Shown piece after piece: positions 1 to 6,900 of a stretch of 38,711 nt of DNA (its first letter is position 1; each line of letters starts with the position of its first letter). The translations under genes and the position numbers were made by a program. The notes below the pieces were generated by a model, which saw nothing but the letters and a program-made list of their open reading frames with translations, made no database searches and had not been told where the DNA came from. The DNA comes from Marinifilum sp. (GTDB lineage Bacteria; Bacteroidota; Bacteroidia; Bacteroidales; CG2-30-32-10), in the NCBI GenBank assembly GCA_020718065.1, contig DYDE01000023.1, positions 1 through 38,711 of the forward strand, written 5' to 3'.

Positions 1-115
1 AAAGCCGGTTCCGACCTGGCAAACAAGGTTAAATAAGGTCTTCTTTCGTTCGTGTTTTTATTGGTTGATTGAAAAAAACCTCCCAAAAGGAGGTTTTTTT
101 TATATTGAAGAATAA
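1..115 (+). CDS. Possible 3' tail of a gene cut by the window edge
   Basis: Frame 1 reads AGSDLANKVK and stops at 34-36, just before the terminator hairpin. Frame 2 stays open from position 2 through the hairpin to a TAA at 113-115 and contains PTWQTRLNKVFF. The second reading resembles tails I remember on GIY-YIG nuclease ORFs of Bacteroidota, but that is a weak recollection. The bases here are more GC-rich than the rest of the window. Which frame is real cannot be decided without the sequence to the left. A plus-strand transcript ending at the hairpin is the most economical explanation. Confidence 0.25.
   Translation, partial: KPVPTWQTRLNKVFFRSCFYWLIEKNLPKGGFFYIEE
72..100. terminator. Bidirectional intrinsic terminator
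   Basis: A perfect 12-base inverted repeat (AAAAAAACCTCC at 72-83, GGAGGTTTTTTT at 89-100) closes a five-base loop. The T-run on each strand makes it work in both directions. It would end the plus-strand transcript entering from the left and the minus-strand restriction-modification transcript. Confidence 0.85.
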
Positions 116-147
116 ATCTGATTAGATAAATTTGACTTAGCTGAAAA

Positions 148-1101
148 CTAGGCGGAATGAGGAACTTTAGTATGTTCAATAATTGTATCAAAAATATTCA
201 ATTGTTCTATTCGTTTTTTTGAAAGTTTTTCATGATTATGTTTGTCTATATGTTCATTGTCAAAATTACAAACAAGAGCTTCTACAACTGTTCTTCTATT
301 TTCAATATTACCTCCATTATGATAGAAATGATCCTTTGTAACAATATTAAATTTACTCCAAAACTTTTTTATCATTTCGTTTTCTCTCCAATCATTGTGA
401 TGCCATGTTGAAAGAATGAATTTAGCTTTAGTTTCACTTAGCAAATTAAATAAAAGTTCTTCATCTTTTTCTGTCCATCCATTATAGTAATCAACGTGTC
501 GACCATAATATGGGGGATCGCAATAAATAATATCATTTTCTTTTGCAAGAGGAATAATTTCAGAAAAAGATTTGTTATAAAATATCCAGTCAGGTTCAGG
601 TTGAATAATTTGAGAAACAGACTTGACCTGATTAACAATTTTAGTAACATATGCTTGTGCAAATCTATTTGGTTTTTTGCAAAAAGGAATATTCCAGTTT
701 CCTTTACTTCCAAATCTCATCATACCATTAAACCCAGCACGAGAAAGAAAAATAAAGTCATAAGGAGAAAATTCTCCACTATTGAAACGTGTTCTAACTT
801 TTAGATAATGTTCGTATCCATTGTTGTCTGCAATAGCTAATAATTCTCCTTCTTTTTCGAGATAGCTTTTCATCAATGATGCGGAGATTGTTTTTAGTTG
901 AACACCTTTATAAAAATTAATTATGTGTGGATTAGTATCGTTTAGTATTGCTTTTTTATAAGTTGAATTAAAGGCAACAACACCAGTTCCTAGAAATGGT
1001 TCTATCCATTTACCCGTTACTTTTGGTGCGAGTTCCAAAATCCATGGGACTAATTTGGTTTTTATACCCTGACTTTTTATAGGAGGAATAATTATGCTCA
1101 T
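148..1101 (-). CDS. EcoRV-type adenine-N6 DNA methyltransferase (D12 class)
   Basis: Methylates adenine in the recognition site of the partner endonuclease and so protects the host chromosome. The 317 residues carry the S-adenosylmethionine motif EPFLGTGVVAFN (about residues 34-45) and the catalytic DPPY at 195-198. Stretches PPIKSQGIKTKLVP (6-19), FCKKPNRFAQAY (140-151), CDPPYYGRHVDYY and STWHHNDWREN closely match what I remember of M.EcoRV (298 residues), well beyond generic Dam-family similarity. The predicted target is therefore GATATC, with the first A modified. The ATG overlaps the endonuclease stop codon (ATGA, 1098-1101), so translation is probably coupled. The target is an inference from the motif match. 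Confidence 0.95.
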   Translation of the reverse strand: MSIIIPPIKSQGIKTKLVPWILELAPKVTGKWIEPFLGTGVVAFNSTYKKAILNDTNPHIINFYKGVQLKTISASLMKSYLEKEGELLAIADNNGYEHYLKVRTRFNSGEFSPYDFIFLSRAGFNGMMRFGSKGNWNIPFCKKPNRFAQAYVTKIVNQVKSVSQIIQPEPDWIFYNKSFSEIIPLAKENDIIYCDPPYYGRHVDYYNGWTEKDEELLFNLLSETKAKFILSTWHHNDWRENEMIKKFWSKFNIVTKDHFYHNGGNIENRRTVVEALVCNFDNEHIDKHNHEKLSKKRIEQLNIFDTIIEHTKVPHSA

Positions 1102-2015
1102 TTCATTTTCTTATTAGAAGATTTAGCAACAATCTTTTCCCATAAATCTGTTCTACCTTTAAATTCCATGAAATCTTTTAGAGTTTTAATCTTTTGGGGG
1201 TTACCATCTTTAACCATAGTGGCCGAACCATAATTTATCCAGTACTCATCAAACCATTCTTCACCTAATTGACTGAATATTCCATTTTCATTTTTGAGAT
1301 CTTTAATGTCGAATATTGAACCAATATTTGCAGTATTTCCCGAACCTTGTTTATCGCTGGCAATCTTCCATTTTTCAGCTGCAAAAAAATCAAAATCCTT
1401 AATAACAGATGTAATTGATTTGAGATTTTTAACAGTTGTAACTTCCCGTTCACCAACCTTTTTGTTTGGTGATTCATAATCTTCCAGAAGTTCTTGAACT
1501 TGATAAATTTCAGTTTCGGAAATATCATCAGAAAGGTCTGTTCTCGTATAAATAACACCTAAACAGTAATGTCCCGTATATTGATTGTATGGAAATTGGA
1601 TATTTTTGTCCTTATCTCTTTCTTTGAAATAGGAACCATGACTTCCTAAAGTAAAACCAGCGGTTTTTTCATTTCTTCTGAAAGTTGTCTTAATGTCAAG
1701 AGCAAATTTTACCTCTTCATTTTTCTTGTGAACGAAAGTTAAGTCAGGATACCAGTTTTGTTTTTCTGCAAGAATGATTTTGTAATCTATACTATCAGCA
1801 AACTGCAATATTTGAGAGAAAATATGTATCTCAAGGATTTTAGAAACAATTTTTGTATCTGATGAAATTGTGTAGATATTCTTATAAACATCAATAAAGC
1901 CTTTTACAGACCAATCCCCATTTTCTGTAGATACGTATTTTTCTAATTTGTCTGCAAATTTGTTAAGTTCAATTTTAAAGTCAGATTTATATTTTTCCTT
2001 TTCCTCGATATTCAT
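1098..2015 (-). CDS. EcoRV-type type II restriction endonuclease
   Basis: Cleaves unmethylated DNA, predicted at GATATC. With the start at 2015 the protein is 305 residues. Catalytic residues E62, D91, D107 and K109 keep exactly the spacing of EcoRV E45, D74, D90 and K92. The context also matches: SDTKIVSKILEI, NWYPDLTF, ALDIKTTF, a FTLG...FPYNQY block, and the recognition loop GSGNTANIGSI (224-234), where EcoRV has GSGNTTNIGSI. EcoRV is about 245 residues; this protein is longer at the N-terminus (about 17 residues) and in the middle (about 160-210). The open frame continues upstream to a TTG at 2054, but the ATG at 2013-2015 is preferred because a TATCTTTG promoter element ends only four bases before it. 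No controller (C) protein gene is adjacent. Confidence 0.95.
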   Translation of the reverse strand: MNIEEKEKYKSDFKIELNKFADKLEKYVSTENGDWSVKGFIDVYKNIYTISSDTKIVSKILEIHIFSQILQFADSIDYKIILAEKQNWYPDLTFVHKKNEEVKFALDIKTTFRRNEKTAGFTLGSHGSYFKERDKDKNIQFPYNQYTGHYCLGVIYTRTDLSDDISETEIYQVQELLEDYESPNKKVGEREVTTVKNLKSITSVIKDFDFFAAEKWKIASDKQGSGNTANIGSIFDIKDLKNENGIFSQLGEEWFDEYWINYGSATMVKDGNPQKIKTLKDFMEFKGRTDLWEKIVAKSSNKKMK

Positions 2016-2019
2016 ATTG

Positions 2020-2027
2020 CAAAGATA
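2020..2027 (-). promoter_or_regulatory. -7 element of the restriction-modification promoter
   Basis: The minus strand reads TATCTTTG, an exact TAnnTTTG match, followed by CAAT and then the endonuclease ATG. A TTGAC lies upstream, but at about 24 bases it is farther away than the usual 19-21. Transcription would begin at or within a few bases of the ATG, giving a leaderless or nearly leaderless mRNA. Confidence 0.6.
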
Positions 2028-2219
2028 ATAAAAAACGATTCCATTTTCAGTCAATTATTTATAAAAATCAAGCATCGCAGCATTATCAATTAAGTAGTAG
2101 TTTTTAAGATAAAATAACGTAGTACTTTTCTGTATAAAGTAACTATATTTTTTTCTTGTAACTTCAAAAAAACCACATTTTTAACATTCTCTTGCAATAT
2201 TAATAAACCCCAATCTACC

Positions 2220-2444
2220 CTACGGCCAAACGATCCAACCCTTTTCCTGTTTGTCGCTTATCCATGGGTTTCCCACGCATCGCTCCCCTATATGAGATTT
2301 TATGCAGGCCTTAATCCATTCAGCACCCTCTTCATAGTTCGTAAATTTCATACTGCTGCAATAAATAAGATCGGTATTGTCCTTATAAACCTGATAAGAA
2401 GGCACAGGATATCCATCAACTATGTCTTTTTCTGTATTGACCAT
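2220..2444 (-). CDS. Small hypothetical protein (74 residues)
   Basis: No family was recognised. The composition looks like a folded cytoplasmic protein: many aromatic and charged residues, two tryptophans near the C-terminus (GNPWISD, GWIVWP), two cysteines, and no signal peptide or membrane segment. The start is an ATG after an AT-rich stretch without a Shine-Dalgarno. It is the last codirectional gene after the nitrilase-like gene, separated from it by about 175 bases, and may be a distal member of the tail-collar cluster. A weak CAGC-AAAC-GCTG hairpin near 2513-2524 lies in that gap. A chance ORF cannot be excluded. Confidence 0.45.
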   Translation of the reverse strand: MVNTEKDIVDGYPVPSYQVYKDNTDLIYCSSMKFTNYEEGAEWIKACIKSHIGERCVGNPWISDKQEKGWIVWP

Positions 2445-2575
2445 AATTTAATTGTTAAATTTATTAATATTCATCTACTTTCACCCAGCCATACTTTCGG
2501 CTAGAAAAATTTCAGCAAACGCTGTTTTATAACATCACGTTATCCCACTCCCCTACCCCATTATACCTTTATACC

Positions 2576-2617
2576 TTTTACCTTTCCCCTTTTACCTTTC
2601 CCCTTTTACCTTTTCCC
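2576..2617. repeat. 14-base tandem repeat, about 2.5-3 copies
   Basis: TTTTACCTTTCCCC occurs at 2576-2589 and 2590-2603, followed by a degenerate third copy. It lies directly behind the stop of the nitrilase-like gene, and on that gene's sense strand it is a purine run of GGTAAAAGGGGAAA units. No function is evident. Confidence 0.8.
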
Positions 2618-2619
2618 TC

Positions 2620-4059
2620 CTAAAAAGGCTCATAATAATGCAATTCCCCGGTAGTGGCAGCAAACAGATCGGTGGTTATGCCCAGTTTTATCAGCGATTG
2701 TTTAAAACTGTCAGTTATAATATTAAAAGGTTTTTGAGCAGTTCCCTCATTGGTTATTGCTTTCTTATTGTTGAGATACAGTGCATTGTTGTAGCCATCG
2801 AGCACCGAAGCTTGTGTAGGGAAAGCCAACTGGCTGTGGGAGTAATAGGTGTTACCATCCTTGCCGATCCATTTCGACTGTATGGATTTGTTGAAAACAC
2901 CGCAGGTAATTCCTGTAAAAATTCCAGCTTGTCCGTTAAGTATCACTGTGCTTTCATCGCCATATACCACATAAATCTTATCGCAGCCATCGGCATTAAA
3001 AATTGCACTGGCTTTATCAGTAGCAACACTATAATCAATAATCTGCATACCACCAGATGGGATCAACTGCCTGATAATAGGGTAATTATTGGCATCGGCA
3101 CCATTCGCAACAGTCATATCAACCGTTCTTCTCAATCTTTGCAGGCGGTGGTCGAGACAAATTTCCACACCAACATCATAATTACCAACCAAAGCAGGTG
3201 TAAACCGTGCATTGGTAGAAAATTTATCAATTTGTTTGTCGCCTTTCAAAGTACTATAAGATGGGTAGTTTGCCATCCACTCTGTTAACATTCCTCCGTG
3301 TGTAATTTTATTATTGGGGTCATATACCCCCATGGTTAAATCGACCGTTGACTCATATTGTTTTTCATAAACATAGGTTGCCACTCCCCCACTCAATTGC
3401 TGGTTAAATTGATAATAAACACCTCTGTTTCTAACCGTGCAAAGCGGATTTGCCCTGCATAATTTCATGAAATTATTTAATGCGGTCAGATCATTGCTGT
3501 CCTTATAGTTCTTATCCACATGAGAAAGATTTCTAAACCAGGAAGTTTTTGCAGTATGGTTTAACATTGTCTTGTTACCAGTAGCAAGCACGGCATTTAA
3601 TTCATTCATACGTTGGGTAACCATTGAAGAGCTTAAAAAGGAAGAGTAATCAGCAATATTACTTGTAAGAACCGAGCCAATAGCAATGGTATAAGTATTG
3701 CTGTCCTTGGGAATTATTTTCTGCAGTTCGGTTTGTATGCGTAGTTTAATATACTCAAAAGGATAGTTCAGTCCATCAACTTTAATGTAAGGATAAGGTC
3801 CCTGTTTGCAACGGAAATAAAATTCAGGAACAACAAAATGCCTGTTAATCGTCTTAAATTTGGGCAATATTTTTTTAAAAGCATCTATAAAAAACAATAT
3901 TCTTGCTTCAATATCATTTTTAATTTCAGCAGCCGAGGTATCTTTGTTTATACCATCCCATTGCCCCACCACCCAAGGACAGTTTGGGTCGCTGATAATA
4001 TTCTTTAAAAAAGAAGGTCCTGTATATAAGGACCAACCTGAAAAGTCTAATTGTTGCAT
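2620..4059 (-). CDS. Nitrilase-superfamily (carbon-nitrogen hydrolase-like) protein, unusually long
   Basis: 479 residues with no signal peptide or membrane segment, so probably cytoplasmic. Three motifs in the right order and context suggest the nitrilase Glu-Lys-Cys triad: VVPEFYFRC (E79), YVYEKQYES (K233, like the Y-x-K element) and VGVEICLDHRLQRLR (C301, like the VG-IC-D nucleophile element). Typical nitrilases have about 260-330 residues. Here the distance between Glu and Lys is enlarged (about residues 95-210) and a 150-residue C-terminal part follows the Cys. The substrate is unknown; amidase, nitrilase or N-acyltransferase-type chemistry are all possible. It follows the GNAT gene and three tail-collar genes on the same strand, which suggests it modifies or processes those proteins or a linked metabolite. 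The fold call rests on motifs only. Confidence 0.6.
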   Translation of the reverse strand: MQQLDFSGWSLYTGPSFLKNIISDPNCPWVVGQWDGINKDTSAAEIKNDIEARILFFIDAFKKILPKFKTINRHFVVPEFYFRCKQGPYPYIKVDGLNYPFEYIKLRIQTELQKIIPKDSNTYTIAIGSVLTSNIADYSSFLSSSMVTQRMNELNAVLATGNKTMLNHTAKTSWFRNLSHVDKNYKDSNDLTALNNFMKLCRANPLCTVRNRGVYYQFNQQLSGGVATYVYEKQYESTVDLTMGVYDPNNKITHGGMLTEWMANYPSYSTLKGDKQIDKFSTNARFTPALVGNYDVGVEICLDHRLQRLRRTVDMTVANGADANNYPIIRQLIPSGGMQIIDYSVATDKASAIFNADGCDKIYVVYGDESTVILNGQAGIFTGITCGVFNKSIQSKWIGKDGNTYYSHSQLAFPTQASVLDGYNNALYLNNKKAITNEGTAQKPFNIITDSFKQSLIKLGITTDLFAATTGELHYYEPF

Positions 4060-4188
4060 AATTTTTTTTTTAAGTTCGTATTATTGAATTTTAATAGTGT
4101 CGGAGTATATTAATATAAACCAACTTATTATCAAATCATCACATCAATCATCAAAACTTTCTCCTTGCCACTTTCACCTCGTTCCTGT

Positions 4189-4644
4189 TCAAATCACCAT
4201 ACTCACATACACCTCATCTTCTTTGGTTTTTTCAAACCCTAATCTCTGGTATAGTCTTATAGCAGGATTATGTCTATGTACTTTCAGTGTAACTTTTTTC
4301 TTTTCTTCTTTTGCTTTTTCTATAATATCTTTCAAAATAGCAGTTCCAATACTTTGTCCCTGAAACTCATTATCAATGGTTAAATTTATAATATGGTAAG
4401 TTGTGCTCTTATCCAGCAACAATCTACCAATAGCTTTATCCCTGATCATCAAAATAAGGCTTTCAGCATTTGGAAATTGCATTTTATAAGCCATTTCCTG
4501 AGCAGCAAATTGAGTTTCAAGAATAGGTATCAGCATTTGTTCGGGCCACTGATATGCATTCAACTCATTGGTCTTGTATTGGAAAAATATCCTTTTTACA
4601 AAATCTGCGAACGTCTGGTCATCTTTTTTATAGGTCACCTTCAT
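4189..4644 (-). CDS. GNAT family N-acetyltransferase
   Basis: Transfers an acetyl group from acetyl-CoA to an amine; the acceptor is unknown. The 151 residues show the acetyl-CoA pyrophosphate-binding motif in EFQGQSIGTAIL (the Q-x-x-G-x-A form) and the C-terminal NPAIRLYQRLGF element. The N-terminal part (ELNAYQWPEQMLIPILETQFAAQ, then YKMQFPNAESLI) resembles a GNAT subgroup that I recall next to tail-collar (MdpB-like) genes in other phyla. That association is from memory and should be checked. The gene lies 141 bases behind the third collar gene and 129 bases ahead of the nitrilase-like gene, on the same strand. It has no signal peptide, so any acetylation of collar proteins would be cytoplasmic. 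Confidence 0.85.
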   Translation of the reverse strand: MKVTYKKDDQTFADFVKRIFFQYKTNELNAYQWPEQMLIPILETQFAAQEMAYKMQFPNAESLILMIRDKAIGRLLLDKSTTYHIINLTIDNEFQGQSIGTAILKDIIEKAKEEKKKVTLKVHRHNPAIRLYQRLGFEKTKEDEVYVSMVI

Positions 4645-4785
4645 TGAAATATTAAATTATATTTTTAAACAAAGAGGAAATTGATGATTAGTTTTCAAAT
4701 TTTTTCAATTTCCCCTTTTCTTTATGATGTATAAACTCGTTTTAAGTATTCACTATATATAAAGTTAACTGTTACATAATAAGAT

Positions 4786-5415
4786 TTATTCTCTTGGAGG
4801 CCAATATCCGTATATGCACATAATAAAATTGAGTCCAAGGCCTGGTTGCATATTGTTATGTGCAGTTGAATCACCAGCTCCCACGCATGTACTATTAACA
4901 TTTACACCCACCGTTCCTGCCAGGTTAAAATTGATATTTGATAAAACACCGGCATTCATAGTATCTGTATTTACTCTGGTACTGTATGAGCTACTACCTC
5001 TGGGAACAGCTGCCAAATAGTTGTTTAAAGGAGTATTTTTAGAACCTGCTATAGAAGCGCATTTGATATTTGCAGAAGCGTTAATAGTAATATTTTTTTC
5101 AACAGTAACAGCATTTTGTATTGTGTGATTATGCATAGGAATTTGATTAATATTAAGCGCAATCCCTTCATAGCCACCTGTCTGCCCTTGACTTCTTGGT
5201 GTTAATCCCTGAACAGAACCACTTGTAACCGGAATTCTTCCTCGTAAATCGGGCAATGCAAAGTTGACCCTGCCATCACCTCCAAATTGAGTTCCAATCA
5301 ATGCATATACTGCAGAATATTGCACAATAGGTAATATTTGTCCCCAACAAAACATCCAGTTCATGGGAGCATAATTACCACCAAAGCATTTTATTTCACC
5401 TATAAATCCATCCAT
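4786..5415 (-). CDS. Phage tail collar domain protein, copy 3 (MdpB / COG4675-like)
   Basis: 209 residues. An N-terminal tail-collar domain (MDGFIGEIKCFGGNYAP at 1-17, GTQFGGDG at 41-48, FALPDLRGR at 52-60) is followed by a His-x-His pair at 95 and 97, a variable beta-rich middle (about 100-185) and a conserved end with HNNMQPGLGLNF. In phage short and long tail fibres this kind of protein trimerises, and His-x-His pairs can bind a metal at the threefold axis. No signal peptide is visible. It is the last of three tandem paralogues with no other phage genes around. It could be a fibre subunit, an adhesin or a tail-like surface component; the biochemical role is unknown. Confidence 0.88.
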   Translation of the reverse strand: MDGFIGEIKCFGGNYAPMNWMFCWGQILPIVQYSAVYALIGTQFGGDGRVNFALPDLRGRIPVTSGSVQGLTPRSQGQTGGYEGIALNINQIPMHNHTIQNAVTVEKNITINASANIKCASIAGSKNTPLNNYLAAVPRGSSSYSTRVNTDTMNAGVLSNINFNLAGTVGVNVNSTCVGAGDSTAHNNMQPGLGLNFIMCIYGYWPPRE

Positions 5416-5503
5416 ATTATTTAGTTTTAATTTATTATTAATAAAATTGTTTATAAAATTTAGAAATTGATATGATTAATATACGAAAATTGCTCTTAAC
5501 CAA

Positions 5504-6127
5504 TTATGGTCTTTCAGGATATACTCCTTCAATACAAATTATAAGGTTAAGACTCAGCCAAGGTTGCATATTGTCATGTGTACTGTTTCCTCCAACACCA
5601 GAACATTGACTTTGTACATTAACAGTAAGATCACCTGTAAGGTTGGTGTTAAGTGTTACAGCATTTGCATTCATGTTACTACCTGCACTTTCGTTAATAT
5701 AGGTATTGAAGCCAGAAGTTGCTGCAAAATAATTGTTTTTGCATTCTACAGAATTTCCGTTTCTGGAAGAGCAATTAATGACTCCATTTCCACTTGGGGT
5801 AAGATTATTGGTAGTTGTTGCTACACTATTAATCTGATGATTATGAGCTCCTAATTTATCAACAGAAATTGTTTCTGATTCAGTACCATTTTTATCCCCT
5901 AGATTTCTTAAGGTCATACCTGCTCCCTGACCAGCACCGATCGGCACCCTGCATCTGAGATCAGGTAGCGCGAAGGTGTTTATTCCGTCGCCACCATAAG
6001 CATGTCCGATAATTGAATATAATGCCTGGTATTGAACTATATTCAATACTTGTCCCCAGCAGAACTGCCAGTACATTGGTGCAAAGGTACCTGAAAACCA
6101 TTTAATTTCACCTATAAATCCGTCCAT
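5504..6127 (-). CDS. Phage tail collar domain protein, copy 2 (MdpB / COG4675-like)
   Basis: 207 residues with the layout of its neighbours: MDGFIGEIKWFSGTFAP at the start, YGGDG near 44-48, FALPDLRCR at 52-60, His95 and His97, a divergent glycine/asparagine/serine-rich middle, and HDNMQPWLSLNL near the end. It differs at informative places: Cys replaces Gly in the LRGR motif (C59), Trp replaces Cys at position 10, and the middle has extra cysteines. The first eight residues are identical to copy 3, whereas copy 1 begins MNAYLGEIK. The gaps to its neighbours are 53 bases upstream and 88 downstream, which fits one transcript. No export signal is visible. Confidence 0.88.
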   Translation of the reverse strand: MDGFIGEIKWFSGTFAPMYWQFCWGQVLNIVQYQALYSIIGHAYGGDGINTFALPDLRCRVPIGAGQGAGMTLRNLGDKNGTESETISVDKLGAHNHQINSVATTTNNLTPSGNGVINCSSRNGNSVECKNNYFAATSGFNTYINESAGSNMNANAVTLNTNLTGDLTVNVQSQCSGVGGNSTHDNMQPWLSLNLIICIEGVYPERP

Positions 6128-6180
6128 ATGATTATTTTTTAATTTTTAATTAATACTTATTTTTATTATTTTTATGAAAA

Positions 6181-6807
6181 TTAGCTTCTTGGTGGAAAAT
6201 CGCCATTATAACAAATGATATAATTGACACAAGACCAAGGCAGCATATTGTTATGTGCGACAGACTGACCAACTATACTGGACTGACTTGCCACATGTAC
6301 ATTCAGGCTTCCAATGAGACTGGAATTAATCTCCAAAGCAGCAGAATTAAAATGATCTGTACTTGCAGAATTTGTAAACATATCTGTTCTGCTTGGCGAA
6401 TTGGCTATAAAATTACTTACGGGGGTATCGCCATCCCCAGTACCAGCCATGCACTTAACTACTCCTGTTCCTGTCCCTCCCAGTGTATTTGTAACAGTAG
6501 TCTGATTGGTAATGGTGTGCAAGTGATTTGGAATTTCATGTGTTGTTAAAGCCACTGTTTCAGTTCCAACTTTATCACCAGCATACCTTGTTGTTAATCC
6601 GGGACCTGCGCCAGCACCTAAAGGACTTCTACCCCTCAGATCAGGTAAAGCAAAAGTGGTAATTCCATCACCTCCATATTGTGTTCCTAAAATGGAAAAC
6701 AATGAACTGTAAGCGCTTATATTCAATTCTTGCCCATTGCATATAAACCAGTTTAGGGGTGCAAAATTCCCTGCAAAACATTTTATTTCTCCTAAGTATG
6801 CATTCAT
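6181..6807 (-). CDS. Phage tail collar domain protein, copy 1 (MdpB / COG4675-like)
   Basis: 208 residues, first of the three collar genes in transcription order, 93 bases behind the repeat-rich fibre gene. Landmarks are GEIKCFAGNFAPLNW (6-20), GTQYGGDG (41-48), FALPDLRGR (52-60), His95 and His97, and HNNMLPWSCVNYIICYNG near the end. The middle (about 100-185) is Thr/Ser/Gly/Asn-rich and diverges strongly from the other two copies, as expected for a receptor-binding or surface-exposed part. It has no signal peptide, unlike the upstream fibre gene. The three copies are nearly equal in length and keep the histidine pair at identical positions, which suggests they assemble together. Confidence 0.88.
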   Translation of the reverse strand: MNAYLGEIKCFAGNFAPLNWFICNGQELNISAYSSLFSILGTQYGGDGITTFALPDLRGRSPLGAGAGPGLTTRYAGDKVGTETVALTTHEIPNHLHTITNQTTVTNTLGGTGTGVVKCMAGTGDGDTPVSNFIANSPSRTDMFTNSASTDHFNSAALEINSSLIGSLNVHVASQSSIVGQSVAHNNMLPWSCVNYIICYNGDFPPRS

Positions 6808-6900
6808 TTTTTTTAATTGATTTAGTTAATAATTATTTTAATTATGTTTATATATGATATTACAAACTTTTATCTTTGTTTTTTTTACCAAATAATTATG

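Noticed and set aside
2638-3288. 216-residue plus-strand open frame
   Set aside because: It lies antisense to the nitrilase-like gene and has no recognisable motif or start signal. The minus-strand protein has coherent catalytic motifs.
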